A program made the position numbers and the translations under genes. A stretch of DNA of 64,000 bases from JBOZRQ01 sp050789255 (GTDB lineage: Bacteria > Bacillota > Sulfobacillia > Symbiobacteriales > Symbiobacteriaceae): positions 83,187-147,186 of the forward strand of contig JBOZRQ010000026.1 in assembly GCA_050789255.1 (NCBI GenBank), read 5' to 3'. The notes under the pieces were generated by a model that was given only the letters and a program-made list of their open reading frames with translations, was not told the origin of the DNA and made no database searches. Shown one piece after another: positions 33,102 through 42,346 of this stretch; positions within the stretch are counted from its first letter, which is position 1; every line of letters begins with the position of its first letter.

Positions 33102-34064
33102 CTAACGACGATCCCCCGGGGCCTCCTCAAGGTGAATCCCGAGGCTCTTGAGCGCCAGCAGCACGGCGCCGTAGGTCGGGGTATGCTTGGGCGTCATGAT
33201 CTCGGCCTGCGGGCAAGCGCTCTTGATCACCTGCTGCATCGGCAATCCCAGCATGTTGCCGGCGGCAAAGACGCCGCCCACGCCGGAGACCGGCACGGCA
33301 AAGTTCCGTTCCCACTTGAGTTGCTGCAGCACCGCGGCGGCCAGCAAGCCCAACTCTCGGCCGGCCACCCGCAGAATCTCCCGGGAGATCGCATCGCCCT
33401 CCTGGGCAGCCTCGACAACCATGGGCGCCAGGGCGGCAATCTGGGGCCGCTGCAGGGGCGCCGGATTCCCGTAAACCAGGTTGATCAGGTCGGGGAGTTT
33501 GTCGAGCATGAAGCGCTGCTTGATCCGTTGGGCCAGAACGGTGGCGGGGCTCCGGTTGTCCTCCGAGCGAAGGGCCGCAATCAGCGCCTTCCGGCCGATG
33601 TCGTACCCGCTGCCCTCATCGCCAAGGATGGGACCGTAGCCGCCAGCACGCACTCGGGCGCCCGATCCGTCCTCACCGAAGGAGATCGATCCTGTGCCAG
33701 CGATCACGACGACGCCGGGCTTGCCGCCCGTCGCCCCGGCGAGCGCGGCGCTCGCGTCGTGGTCCAAATGCACGGGGCAGGTCAGGCTCAGGCCGGCAAT
33801 GATTCCGGCCATCACCTGGCGGTCGTTGGGTCGATCCACCCCGGCTAGTGCGAAAAAGGCAGCGTCCAGCGCCGAGTTGACCAGACCGGCGTCGTCGATT
33901 GCGGTGCGTACGGCCTTGCGAATGGCCTCGGAGGCCGGCCCCAGACCGGCTGTGTGGTAGTTCGCGGGACCGGCTTCGCCGCGGCCGAGCACGCGCCCTT
34001 TTTCGTTGGCCACCAGTGCGACGGTCTTCGTTCCGCCGCCATCAAGACCCAAAACCCATGGCAT
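33102..34064 (-). CDS. BadF/BcrA-type sugar kinase (N-acetylglucosamine kinase-like)
   Basis: ATG 34064 has GGGGAGGA upstream; the open frame continues further without a start signal. The 320-residue protein shows the ASKHA ATPase fold: phosphate-1 LGLDGGGTKTVALV, AGVDRP, phosphate-2 VVVIAGTGSISFG and adenosine motif GPILGDEGSGYDIGRKAL. This is the GlcNAc kinase/BadF group; the likely substrate is an amino sugar, but the substrate pocket cannot be read with confidence. Single-gene unit. Confidence 0.8.
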   Translation of the reverse strand: MPWVLGLDGGGTKTVALVANEKGRVLGRGEAGPANYHTAGLGPASEAIRKAVRTAIDDAGLVNSALDAAFFALAGVDRPNDRQVMAGIIAGLSLTCPVHLDHDASAALAGATGGKPGVVVIAGTGSISFGEDGSGARVRAGGYGPILGDEGSGYDIGRKALIAALRSEDNRSPATVLAQRIKQRFMLDKLPDLINLVYGNPAPLQRPQIAALAPMVVEAAQEGDAISREILRVAGRELGLLAAAVLQQLKWERNFAVPVSGVGGVFAAGNMLGLPMQQVIKSACPQAEIMTPKHTPTYGAVLLALKSLGIHLEEAPGDRR

Positions 34065-34127
34065 AGCTGTCGTCCTCCCCGGTTGCTTAACACAAGGAAG
34101 ATTCTTGCATCCGAAATAAATCCCTGC

Positions 34128-34156
34128 AAAAAAACCCCGGCGTTGCCGGGGTTTTT
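34128..34156 (-). terminator. Terminator of the minus-strand CxxC protein gene
   Basis: AAAAACCCCGGC/GCCGGGGTTTTT. On the minus strand the stem ends in a run of seven T and lies 6 bases after the stop at 34162. Confidence 0.9.
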
Positions 34157-34161
34157 CGTCA

Positions 34162-34428
34162 TTAGCCCTTGGAGCTGCCGACCAGCAGCAGCAGTTCGAG
34201 CGGGGCGGCAGCCTCGAAGGCCTTGTCGCCACCCTTGCCCTTTTTGGTCAGTACGTACTTCTGCTTCTGGTTGTTGATACGCTCCAGGTATTCCTGCACA
34301 TGAGCCTTGGAGCAGAACTTCAGCACATACATGTCGGCCGCGGGGTGGGCGAGGCGGCTTTCGAGGATCAGCGTATAGGCCAGGCTCGTATCTTCATACT
34401 GCTCCTGGCACTGTCCGCACATAAACAT
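34162..34428 (-). CDS. Small cysteine-containing (zinc-ribbon/TRASH-like) protein
   Basis: An 88-residue protein with GGAGGTGA upstream. MFMCGQCQEQYED (CxxC) and LKFCSKAHVQEYLERI (Cys-Ser-x-x-His) give a CxxC...C...H set, like a treble-clef or TRASH metal-binding domain of about 50 residues. The basic region KKGKGGDK and a hydrophobic tail follow. Metal trafficking or a regulator is possible; no family is certain. Divergent from the Fe-S-like regulator. Confidence 0.65.
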   Translation of the reverse strand: MFMCGQCQEQYEDTSLAYTLILESRLAHPAADMYVLKFCSKAHVQEYLERINNQKQKYVLTKKGKGGDKAFEAAAPLELLLLVGSSKG

Positions 34429-34689
34429 AATGTGAGTTCACCTCCGACGGGTGGATAAAGCGAAACACCATATCCAACATAGTATACCCCAAGCGCCGTG
34501 TCCAGAGGTTGCCCAGCAACCCGCTTGAATACGGAGACGAACACTGAACTTTCCTAGCACTTTCGGATAGGCGACGATAGCACCAAGTCCTCATATATTG
34601 TAGACTAAGGGGTTTAATAAGTATCCGCAACGCAAATTCTATGCTACACTGTGTGCAACGAACAGGGAACACAGGAGTGTGAAGCGGAA

Positions 34690-35343
34690 ATGAACGCCAG
34701 CGCCATGCCGAACCAGGAAGATACCTCTACCCGCCGCGAAATTGTCAACATCCTGCGCACCCAGGGACCGCTGACCGTTGGTGAGTTGGGGGACCGTCTT
34801 GGGATCACCCATGTCGCCGTGCGTCGTCATCTGACCTCCCTGGAGCGCGATGGTCTGGTTACCTCCGTGCAGGAGCGCCTGCCCATGGGTCGGCCGACCC
34901 GGGTCTATTCGCTGACCGAAACGGCCGACGAGCTCTTCCCGAAGAAGTACGGCACCCTCACCCTCGAGGTGCTGGAGTTCATGGAGCAGGCCGGCGATGA
35001 TCTGGTTGAGCGGTTCTTTGCCAGCCGCGGCCAGGGCATGGTCGAGAAGTACGGCGCCGATGTCCGTGAAGGCGAGTCGCTGGAGGAGCGGGTCGCCCGC
35101 CTGGCCGACATTCAAATGGCCAACGGCTACCTCGCCTCCTACGAGAAGGGCGAGGGTGAGAACCTGGTGCTCAAGGAGTTCAACTGCCCGGTCCACCAGA
35201 TCTCCCGCAAGTATATGCACGCCTGCCACCACGAGCTGGAGTTCTTCAAGTCCGTGCTCGGCACCGACGGCGTCCGCCGGGTGGAGTGCATCGCCAAGGG
35301 TGGTACCTGCTGCCGCTACGAAATCTCGCCCTCCGGCATCTAA
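34690..35343 (+). CDS. HTH transcriptional regulator with four-cysteine sensor (SufR/Fe-S type)
   Basis: ATG 34690 (a GGAG lies about 12 bases upstream; the frame is open from 34651). The 217-residue protein has an N-terminal winged helix (RREIVNILRTQGPLTVGELGDRLGITHVAVRRHLTSLERDGLV). The C-terminal domain carries four spaced cysteines: EFNCPVHQ, MHACHHELEF, RRVECIAKGG and CCRYEIS. This Cys pattern is the one seen in SufR-like Fe-S sensor repressors. I infer redox or iron-sulphur sensing. No suf genes are in the window, so the targets are unknown. A perfect-looking terminator follows. Confidence 0.8.
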   Translation: MNASAMPNQEDTSTRREIVNILRTQGPLTVGELGDRLGITHVAVRRHLTSLERDGLVTSVQERLPMGRPTRVYSLTETADELFPKKYGTLTLEVLEFMEQAGDDLVERFFASRGQGMVEKYGADVREGESLEERVARLADIQMANGYLASYEKGEGENLVLKEFNCPVHQISRKYMHACHHELEFFKSVLGTDGVRRVECIAKGGTCCRYEISPSGI

Positions 35344-35363
35344 CCGGGTTAAGACGTAACCTC

Positions 35364-35399
35364 AGGCCCCCCGGCGTATCCTGTACGCCAGGGGGCCTT
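35364..35399 (+). terminator. Rho-independent terminator
   Basis: 15-base arms 35364-35378 and 35384-35398 with one mismatch, followed by TTCTC. Confidence 0.8.
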
Positions 35400-35504
35400 C
35401 TCGCGCGCTCGGGCCGAAAGGACATTGCCTGTGCAAGATCGAAGAATGACGATCGTGACACGCGCTCCAAAATTCCGTCACGCGAACATTCAGGCGGTGA
35501 TTTC

Positions 35505-36314
35505 GTGCGGGCCCGGTCTCTGCTCTTTGACCTGTGGGGCGACTACATACAGCATGTCGGCGGCGAGGTCTGGACCAGCACGCTGGCGGCCTACCTGGCT
35601 CAGTTCGGCGTCAGCGATGCAGCCCTGCGCCAGGCCCTTTCCCGCATGCGGCGCGAGGGTTGGCTGGAGGTCAGGCGGGTGGCGGCACGCAGCTGCTACA
35701 GGCTGTCGCCGCGGGGGCAGCGCCGCATCGTGGAGGCCTGCCGGCGTGTCTACAACCCGGTGGACCTGCCATGGGACGGTCAGTGGCGCGTTCTAGCTTA
35801 CTCGATTCCGGAAGCCGAGCGCTCCAAGCGCGACGAGCTGCGGCGGGAGCTCCTGTGGACCGGCTTTGCTCACCTGGCGCCCGGTACCTGGATCTCCCCG
35901 AACCCACTGGAGGATGCGCTGGCCGAACTGATCGGCCGGTACGGCATTGAGCCCTATGTGGCTACCTTCGTATCCCGCCACGCCGGCCCGGGCGCCGCTC
36001 AGGATCTGGTCCGCCGCTGCTGGGATCTCGAGGCGATCCAGGCCAGCTACGACCGGTTCATCCAGCGGTGGGCGCCCCGCATGGAGGCGCACCGCGCCGG
36101 GCGCTCCATCTCCGATGACCAGTGCTTCGTGGAGCGCATCGAGCTGGTTCACGACTACCGCAAGTTCCTCTTCGTGGACCCTGGACTACCGCGCGAGCTT
36201 CTGCCCGAGGGGTGGCGGGGCATGGACGCCCGGGAGCTCTTCCAGGCGTACTACGCCTGGCTCGACCCGGCCGCCCGCCGGTTTATGGATGCGGTATTCG
36301 AGCCGACTCACTAA
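35505..36314 (+). CDS. PaaX-family transcriptional regulator
   Basis: GTG 35505 with AGGCGGTG just upstream; the open frame extends to 35286 without plausible start. The 269-residue protein has the PaaX pattern: SLLFDLWGDYIQHVGGEVWTSTLAAYLAQFGVSDAALRQALSRM, the winged-helix, then WDGQWRVLAYSIPEAERSKRDELRRELLWTGFA and the C-terminal VHDYRKFLF...LPEGWRG. PaaX represses phenylacetate catabolism and is released by phenylacetyl-CoA. It heads an operon of CoA-linked enzymes. CGTGAC (35454-35459) and GTCACG (35477-35482) form an inverted repeat in its promoter region. Confidence 0.85.
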   Translation: MRARSLLFDLWGDYIQHVGGEVWTSTLAAYLAQFGVSDAALRQALSRMRREGWLEVRRVAARSCYRLSPRGQRRIVEACRRVYNPVDLPWDGQWRVLAYSIPEAERSKRDELRRELLWTGFAHLAPGTWISPNPLEDALAELIGRYGIEPYVATFVSRHAGPGAAQDLVRRCWDLEAIQASYDRFIQRWAPRMEAHRAGRSISDDQCFVERIELVHDYRKFLFVDPGLPRELLPEGWRGMDARELFQAYYAWLDPAARRFMDAVFEPTH

Positions 36315-36333
36315 TCGCCTTAGGGAGGATATC

Positions 36334-36636
36334 ATGATGTTCAAGTTGGTCGTATTGTATCGCAAGCCCGAGATCCCGCTGGATGAGTTTGACGCCCGCT
36401 ACAAGGAGCACCTCGCCCTGATCGCCCGGGTGCCGGGACTGCGCAAGGCGGAGGTCAGCCGGTTCACCGAGGCGCCCTGGGGCCAGCCCGACTACTTCCA
36501 GATTGCCGAACTCTACTTTGATGACAAGAAGGCTCTGGACGCGGCGATTCACTCGCCGGAGATGGGCGAGGCCGGCAAGCAGCTGCGCTCGTTCGCCAAG
36601 GGTCTCTTTACGATGTACTACGCCGAAGTCCTGTAG
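36334..36636 (+). CDS. EthD-family small protein
   Basis: ATG with GGGAGGA upstream. The 100-residue ferredoxin-like alpha/beta product has the EthD layout: FKLVVLYRKPEIPLDEFDARYKEHL, then VPGLRKAEVSRF and FQIAELYFDD. EthD-type proteins occur with cytochrome P450s or dioxygenases and in degradation clusters. Its place between paaX and the first enoyl-CoA hydratase gene suggests a role in the same pathway, not yet defined. Confidence 0.75.
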   Translation: MMFKLVVLYRKPEIPLDEFDARYKEHLALIARVPGLRKAEVSRFTEAPWGQPDYFQIAELYFDDKKALDAAIHSPEMGEAGKQLRSFAKGLFTMYYAEVL

Positions 36637-36659
36637 GCGCCACGAAGGAGGAGCGTACC

Positions 36660-37433
36660 GTGAGTTACGAGCAGATCCTGGTCTTCAAAGAGGGTGCCGT
36701 CGGTCGGATCCAAATCAACCGTCCGCAGGCGATGAACGCCCTGAACATCCAGGTCATGACCGAGATCACCGACGCCCTGCGCACCTTCGAGGCGGACGCC
36801 GACGTTCGGTGTGTCCTGCTGCACGGCAACGAGGCGGCCTTCGCCGCCGGCGCCGATATCAAGGAGATGGCCGACGAGAGCGCCATCGGCATGTACACCA
36901 AGGACTATATCGAACTTTGGGATGCGGTCTACCGCTTCCGCAAGCCCATCATCGCTGCGGTCAGCGGCTTTGCGCTCGGCGGGGGCTGCGAGCTGGCCAT
37001 GATCTGCGACATCATCGTCGCCTCGGAGACGGCCCGCTTCGGCCAGCCCGAGATCAACATCGGCGCAATCCCGGGCGCCGGCGGTACGCAGCGGCTCACC
37101 CGGGCCGTGGGCAAATCCCTCGCCATGGAGATGGTGCTCTCCGGCCGCATGCTGACAGCCCAGGAGGCGAAGACGGCCGGCCTCTGCAGCCGGGTGGTCC
37201 CCGTGGAGGCCTACCTGAGCGAGGCGCAGAAGCTCGCCAAGGAGATCGCCTCGAAGTCCCCGGTCGCCCTGCGCCTGGCCAAGGAAGCGATCCTGGCCAG
37301 CTTTGAGGGGTCGCTGCAAAACGGCGTTCACCTGGAGCGCAACCTGTTCAACATGACCTTCGCCAGCGAGGACCAGAAGGAAGGCATGAAGGCGTTCGTC
37401 GAGAAGCGGCGCCCGGAGTGGAAGGGGAGGTAG
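36660..37433 (+). CDS. Enoyl-CoA hydratase (PaaF-like)
   Basis: GTG with AAGGAGGAG upstream. The 257-residue crotonase has the oxyanion and CoA-binding pattern AAFAAGADIKEMA and GGGCELAMICDIIVASETARFGQPEINIGAIPGAGGTQRL, carrying both the E and the second catalytic Glu position (PEINIG). The C-terminal FVEKRRPEWKGR ends as PaaF/EchA enzymes do. It hydrates 2,3-dehydroadipyl-CoA or short-chain enoyl-CoA. It overlaps or adjoins the paaG-like gene by a few bases. Confidence 0.85.
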   Translation: MSYEQILVFKEGAVGRIQINRPQAMNALNIQVMTEITDALRTFEADADVRCVLLHGNEAAFAAGADIKEMADESAIGMYTKDYIELWDAVYRFRKPIIAAVSGFALGGGCELAMICDIIVASETARFGQPEINIGAIPGAGGTQRLTRAVGKSLAMEMVLSGRMLTAQEAKTAGLCSRVVPVEAYLSEAQKLAKEIASKSPVALRLAKEAILASFEGSLQNGVHLERNLFNMTFASEDQKEGMKAFVEKRRPEWKGR

Positions 37434-37438
37434 CGGCC

Positions 37439-38209
37439 ATGGACTACGAGAGCATCAAATACGAGGTGGGCGGCGGCATCTGTAGCATTACGCTGAACCG
37501 GCCGGATAAGCTGAACAGCTTTCATGAGCAGATGCATAAAGAGTTCATCGACGCCCTGAAGAAGGCCGAGAAGGACGAGGCGGTCCGCTGCATCGTCATC
37601 ACCGGCGAGGGTCGGGGCTTCTGCGCCGGTCAGGACCTGGCCGCGATCGGCAAGGGCCCGATCAGCGAGATCGTCCGCAAGTTCTATAACACGTGGGTCA
37701 TGAAGATTCGCACCCTGGAGAAACCCGTTATCGCGGCCGTCAACGGTGTGGCGGCGGGCGCCGGCTGTAGCCTGGCCCTGGCCTGCGACCTGGTCGTCAT
37801 GTCGGAGAAGGCATCCTTCGTGCAGGCATTCGTCAAGGTCGGCCTCGTACCCGACTCCGGCGCCTCCTATATGCTCCCCCGGCTGATCGGCTACCACAAG
37901 GCGATGGAGCTGGCGCTCTTCGGCGACAAGGTGAGCGCCGCCCAGGCCTGTGAGCTGGGCCTGTGCAACCGGGTGGTTCCCGAAGAGGAGCTCTCCCGGG
38001 TGGTCGGTGAGTGGGCGGCCCGGCTGGCCAAGGGGCCTCGCTCCATGGGCTGGATCAAGCGGCAGTTCACCCGGGGCCTGGAGCAGAGCCTGGAGGAGAT
38101 CCTGGAGCTGGAAGCATTCGGGCAGGAGGCCGCGGGCAAAACCGAGGACGCCAAGGAGGCTATTACCGCCTTCATCGAGAAGCGGGAGCCCAAGTTCATC
38201 GGGAGGTAG
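37439..38209 (+). CDS. PaaG-like enoyl-CoA isomerase
   Basis: ATG 37439 chosen because GGGGAGGT lies 8 bases upstream. The 256-residue crotonase has FCAGQDLAAIG and AGAGCSLALACDLVVMSEKASFVQAFVKVGLVPDSGASYMLPRLIG. The VPDSG segment with Asp replaces the hydratase Glu and marks 1,2-epoxyphenylacetyl-CoA isomerase-like PaaG. It follows the hydratase gene within 6 bases and is 5 bases before the dehydrogenase. Role inferred from family and cluster. Confidence 0.8.
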   Translation: MDYESIKYEVGGGICSITLNRPDKLNSFHEQMHKEFIDALKKAEKDEAVRCIVITGEGRGFCAGQDLAAIGKGPISEIVRKFYNTWVMKIRTLEKPVIAAVNGVAAGAGCSLALACDLVVMSEKASFVQAFVKVGLVPDSGASYMLPRLIGYHKAMELALFGDKVSAAQACELGLCNRVVPEEELSRVVGEWAARLAKGPRSMGWIKRQFTRGLEQSLEEILELEAFGQEAAGKTEDAKEAITAFIEKREPKFIGR

Positions 38210-38214
38210 GAAAC

Positions 38215-39771
38215 TTGCGTTTGGGTATTGTCGGCGCCGGCACCATGGGTGCCGGCGTCGCTCAGGTAGCGGCTCAGTCGGGGTTCCTGGTCCGCATGTA
38301 CGACATTGGCGAGCAGCCCTTGCAGGCCGGACTCTCCCGCATTCGCTCCGGGCTGGAGAAGCACGTGCAGCGCGGCAAGCTCTCGGCAGATGAGCGTGAC
38401 GCCACCATGGGGCGGATCAGCACGACATCGAGCCTGGAGGCCTTTGAGGACGTCGACTTCGTGGTGGAGGCGGCGCCTGAGGTCCTGGAGCTGAAGCGGC
38501 AGATCTTTGAGCAGCTGGACCGCATCTGCCGGCCCGAGGTGGTGCTGGCGACCAACACCTCCTCGCTCTCGGTGACCGAGATTGGCGCCCTCACCCGGCG
38601 CCAGGAGCTGGTGGTCGGCATGCATTTCTTCAACCCGGTCCCGCTGATGAAGCTGGTGGAGGTGGTGAAGGGCGCCCGCACCTCGCAGGAGGCGGCGGCA
38701 CAAACCACTGAGCTGGCTGTTCGGCTCGGGAAGACCCCGGTCCAGGCCAAGGATACCCCGGGCTTCATCGTCAACCGGATCGCCCGGCCGTTCCCCGGCG
38801 AGGCGCTGCGGCTGGTCGGCGACAACGTGGCGGGCATTGCCCAGGTGGACCGGGTGGCCAAGCTGGGCGCCGGCTTCCGCATGGGCCCCTTCGAGCTGAT
38901 GGACCTGGTCGGCATGGATATCAACTTTGCCGTCAACAAGTCGGTCTTTGAGCAGTTCTTCTTCGAGCCTCGGTTCCGGCCGCACCCCCTGCAGGCGCAG
39001 CGGGTGAAGGCCAACCTGCTCGGCCGCAAGACGGGCCAGGGCTGGTACCGCTACGACGGGGATCAGATCGTGGGCGGCCCGCAGGGCGCCGAGTTTTTCG
39101 GGAACCCCGGCCCCCGTCCCGAGGGCGTGCAGAAGGTCTGGATCCTGGACGACGCCGCCCTGGCCGAACTGGTGACCACCGCAGGCTACACGATCACCGA
39201 GGACGCCTCCCAGGCCGACGTGGTGATCTGGGGCAACCCGCACGAGATGGATGACTTGCCCTACAAGGAGGGCGCCCTGGTTCTGCAGGAGGCCTCCTGG
39301 GAGAGCGTCGGATTCATGCGTACGAACGCACCGGAGGGCCGCATCGTCGGGTACGGTGGCGTGCCGTCAGTGGCCCAGCGCCAGCTGGTGGAGGTGGCAG
39401 TCCCCCTGGGCTGCGACCCGTCCGCCTGGCAGCTGGCCGTGCAGTTCCTGCGCTCGCTGGGCCGCGACGTGGAGGTGGTCCAGAGCCAGCCGGGCCTGGT
39501 CGCCCTGCGCATCATCGCCTGCCTGGTCAACGAGGCGGCCTACGCCCTCATGGAGGGCGTTGCCACCCCCGCCGACATCGACACGGCCATGAAGCTGGGC
39601 GTCAACTACCCCAAGGGCCCCCTGGAGTGGGCCGACGAGATCGGGCCCAACGTCATTCTCCGGACGCTGACCAACCTGTTCGAGTACACCGGGGATCCCC
39701 GGTACCGCCCGTGCCCGTATCTGAAGGAGCTGGTCTGGGCGGGGCTGAAATTCCACGGATCCCAGCATTGA
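38215..39771 (+). CDS. 3-hydroxyacyl-CoA dehydrogenase (PaaH/PaaC-type, two C-domains)
   Basis: TTG 38215 with GGGAGGT upstream. The 518-residue enzyme starts with the NAD Rossmann motif LGIVGAGTMGAG. Then follow VVEAAPEVLELKRQIFEQLD, ATNTSSLSVTEI, the catalytic stretch GMHFFNPVPLMKLVEV (His) and DTPGFIVNRIARPFPGEALRLV. A second C-terminal module (LVNEAAYALMEGVATPADIDTAMKLGVNYPKGPLEWADEIG) gives the long PaaH form. It oxidises 3-hydroxyacyl-CoA in phenylacetate or beta-oxidation. Ends the paaX operon; a terminator follows. Confidence 0.9.
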   Translation: MRLGIVGAGTMGAGVAQVAAQSGFLVRMYDIGEQPLQAGLSRIRSGLEKHVQRGKLSADERDATMGRISTTSSLEAFEDVDFVVEAAPEVLELKRQIFEQLDRICRPEVVLATNTSSLSVTEIGALTRRQELVVGMHFFNPVPLMKLVEVVKGARTSQEAAAQTTELAVRLGKTPVQAKDTPGFIVNRIARPFPGEALRLVGDNVAGIAQVDRVAKLGAGFRMGPFELMDLVGMDINFAVNKSVFEQFFFEPRFRPHPLQAQRVKANLLGRKTGQGWYRYDGDQIVGGPQGAEFFGNPGPRPEGVQKVWILDDAALAELVTTAGYTITEDASQADVVIWGNPHEMDDLPYKEGALVLQEASWESVGFMRTNAPEGRIVGYGGVPSVAQRQLVEVAVPLGCDPSAWQLAVQFLRSLGRDVEVVQSQPGLVALRIIACLVNEAAYALMEGVATPADIDTAMKLGVNYPKGPLEWADEIGPNVILRTLTNLFEYTGDPRYRPCPYLKELVWAGLKFHGSQH

Positions 39772-39773
39772 AA

Positions 39774-39802
39774 AACGGCCGGAGCAACCCGCTCCGGCCG
39801 TT
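39774..39802. terminator. Bidirectional terminator
   Basis: AACGGCCGGAGC pairs with GCTCCGGCCGTT around AACCC. It serves the dehydrogenase gene and the convergent ABC permease gene. Confidence 0.85.
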
Positions 39803-39810
39803 CGCCGTAA

Positions 39811-41484
39811 CTAGTCTTCGTACTCCAGGTACCGCCGGTTCGCCAACGCCCCGGCCGCCTTGCCCAGGCCGGCTGCCAGCAGGGCGAAGGCCAGGATTAC
39901 CGCCGGCAGCGTCACCGACCGGGGCAGCAGGAAGGCGACCATCGAAATCACGGCGCCAACCCCCAGCAGCACCACCATACCGACGACAGACAGCAGGCCG
40001 TTGGCGTTCCCCTTCATCGCCCGCTGCGGGTCGGTCCACTTCAGGTTTGGCTTCATCACGTCGATCAGCAGGCCGGTGTAGGCAGCGGTGACGCTTACTG
40101 CGAGGCCCCCGACCACGAGGTACAGCCCGGTCAGTGGCGTCAGCAACTTGAGATAGGTCAGGCCGCCGAGCGCCACGACAATGTTGAGCAGGGCAAACAT
40201 CATCGTGTGTAGCATCTTGGCGTGAACCTGCACGCTGGGCGCCACCGGCAGGGACCGACTGATCCAGAAGAACCGGCCTTCCCGGCTCACCGCCGTGGGC
40301 GCCAGGTTCGAGATCGTGGTCATGAACAGGATCACGCCCAGCCCTGCAATCACGACGCCGGGTGAGCCTCCGAACCGCGACAGCTTGGGCAGCATCTCTG
40401 AAAACTGGCGCTCACCCTGAATGTAGGGAATCGCAACCATGATCGGCATGAGCACCAAGGGCATCAGCCCGGCCATCAGGAACGAGGGGGTGCGGTTCAG
40501 CAGCCGAATCTCCCGCAGGAGAAGCGCCTTCAGCGGCGTCTCCACCCGGCCGGTCTCCCGGGCGAGTTCAGCCCGGCTCAGCACCTTGCCGGAGGAGCGG
40601 CTCTCCTCGCCGCCCATCCAGCCGCCGAAGAAGAGTTTCTCAGCCGCCCACAGCATCAGCCAGAGCACAGCGGCCGCCACGACCAGCAAGACCAGGAACG
40701 GGACCAGTCCGAGCCCGGTCGCATCCTCCCGGAGCGCGCCGGTGGCCCACACCGAGGTGGGGACGAACCGCTCCAAGCGGCTCAGGATCGTCTGGTTTTC
40801 CGAGAGCAGCCGCTGAATCGACTCCGCCGTCGGGGCATTCCCCCGCCCCGGGCCCATCCGGGCGAAGAACTGGAAGCCAATGCCCATGAGGATGGCGAAG
40901 AGGGCGCCCACCACCCGCCAGATGTCCCGGTTGCGCTTGAGGTTGGTCAGGCGCATCAGCAGCATGCTGAACAGGGCCGCCAGCACCAGGGGGAAGATCG
41001 GCAGCACCAGGAAGATCACCACAGCCATGGGCCAGTACAGTGCGTGCACATGACCCAGCACACCGTACACGATCAGCGCCGGCGCCACCAGGGGCGCCAT
41101 GGTCAGATACTCGCCGGCGAGGATGGAAATGAACTTCGCCAGCACGATCTCAAAGGGCCGAATCGGCAGCGGCACCAGGACCGACAGATCCTTGCTGTAG
41201 TAAAAAGCCGAGATCACGTAAAAGACGCCGAAGGTCAGGCAGGCCAACTGGCCGGCCGTGAGAGCGACCACCAGGGTCAGGTGGCCCTGCCCCATCGCCT
41301 TCAGACCGTAGAAGACCCCCACGTAAAACACAACGACGCCCACCAGAATCGGTGCGAATGCCAGGGCCAGCAGGGGGAGCAGCAGCAACCGCCACTTCGA
41401 CTTGCCGCCCGACAGGTTGTCCAGGAGCCCCCGCCAGGCCTGGATCCGCTGAATTCGCAGGAGTGCCCGCAGGTTGCTCGTCAT
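39811..41484 (-). CDS. ABC-2-type exporter permease
   Basis: A 557-residue protein with about fourteen hydrophobic segments. It begins with a cytoplasmic helix (TSNLRALLRIQRIQAWRGLL), and has YSKDLSVLVPLPIRPFEIVLAKF early and a repeated LPRSVTLPAVI... at the end. Such large two-half permeases pair with a single ATPase. The start ATG overlaps the TGA of the ATPase gene by 4 bases. Substrate unknown. Confidence 0.8.
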   Translation of the reverse strand: MTSNLRALLRIQRIQAWRGLLDNLSGGKSKWRLLLLPLLALAFAPILVGVVVFYVGVFYGLKAMGQGHLTLVVALTAGQLACLTFGVFYVISAFYYSKDLSVLVPLPIRPFEIVLAKFISILAGEYLTMAPLVAPALIVYGVLGHVHALYWPMAVVIFLVLPIFPLVLAALFSMLLMRLTNLKRNRDIWRVVGALFAILMGIGFQFFARMGPGRGNAPTAESIQRLLSENQTILSRLERFVPTSVWATGALREDATGLGLVPFLVLLVVAAAVLWLMLWAAEKLFFGGWMGGEESRSSGKVLSRAELARETGRVETPLKALLLREIRLLNRTPSFLMAGLMPLVLMPIMVAIPYIQGERQFSEMLPKLSRFGGSPGVVIAGLGVILFMTTISNLAPTAVSREGRFFWISRSLPVAPSVQVHAKMLHTMMFALLNIVVALGGLTYLKLLTPLTGLYLVVGGLAVSVTAAYTGLLIDVMKPNLKWTDPQRAMKGNANGLLSVVGMVVLLGVGAVISMVAFLLPRSVTLPAVILAFALLAAGLGKAAGALANRRYLEYED

Positions 41485-42203
41485 GACTCGGTCAGCTCCA
41501 GGAAGATCTGCTCCAGCGACTCGCCGCCCTGGCGCTGCCGGAGCTCATCCATGGTGCCGCAGGCGATGATCCGCCCCTTCTGAATGATCGCCACCCGGTC
41601 GCATAGCTTCTCCGCCACCTCCAGCATGTGCGTGGAGAAAATCAGCGTGTTGCCCCTGCGGGTATGCTCGACCATCAGCTCCTTCAGCAGGTGGGCCGAC
41701 CGGGGGTCGAGGCCGACCATGGGCTCGTCGAGGATCCACACCGGCGGGTTGTGAAGCAGGGCGGCCATGACGGCCAGCTTCTGCTGCATGCCGTGGGAGT
41801 AGCCGCTGATCCGGTCGCTGAGGGCGCCGGTCAGCTCGAAGGTGGTGGCAAACCGGTCGATGCGGGCGTGGCGGTCCGCTGCCGGCACCCCGTAAATATC
41901 GCCGATAAAGTTCAGGTACTCCAGCCCGGTCAGCTTGTCATAGATTTCCGGGGTATCGGGTACGAAGGCAATCTGCCGCTTGGCCTCCAGGGGCTGGGCC
42001 ACAATGTCGTACCCGTTGATGCGAATGGTGCCGGAATCAGGCCGCAGCAGGCCGACCGTCATCTTAATGGTGGTCGTTTTCCCCGCGCCGTTGGGTCCAA
42101 GAAAGCCAAAGATCTCCCCAGGTTTTACGGTCAGGCTGAGGTTGTCGACCGCCTTTTTGGTGCCGCCGCCGTAGCTTTTTGATACGCCGCTGATCTCGAT
42201 CAT
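41481..42203 (-). CDS. ABC transporter ATP-binding protein
   Basis: A 240-residue ATPase with Walker A GPNGAGKTT, signature-like YSHGMQQK, Walker B WILDEPMVGLD and switch His (FSTHML). The YSHGMQQK form is common in ABC-2 (CcmA-type) exporters, including drug/bacitracin ones. AGGAGG precedes the ATG at 42203. It forms an operon with the downstream permease; divergent from the thiolase gene. Confidence 0.92.
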   Translation of the reverse strand: MIEISGVSKSYGGGTKKAVDNLSLTVKPGEIFGFLGPNGAGKTTTIKMTVGLLRPDSGTIRINGYDIVAQPLEAKRQIAFVPDTPEIYDKLTGLEYLNFIGDIYGVPAADRHARIDRFATTFELTGALSDRISGYSHGMQQKLAVMAALLHNPPVWILDEPMVGLDPRSAHLLKELMVEHTRRGNTLIFSTHMLEVAEKLCDRVAIIQKGRIIACGTMDELRQRQGGESLEQIFLELTES

Positions 42204-42346
42204 GGCTGCGCCTCCTGGACCGACATGTTATCTGGCAGATTTATCCGATTCGGAATTCGTGCTAACCGCCGGGGATTCCTCCACACACACGCCAATACAG
42301 TTTCGTGTTAAACTATTGTTGCTTATGATAATTGGGGGGGTTTTTG

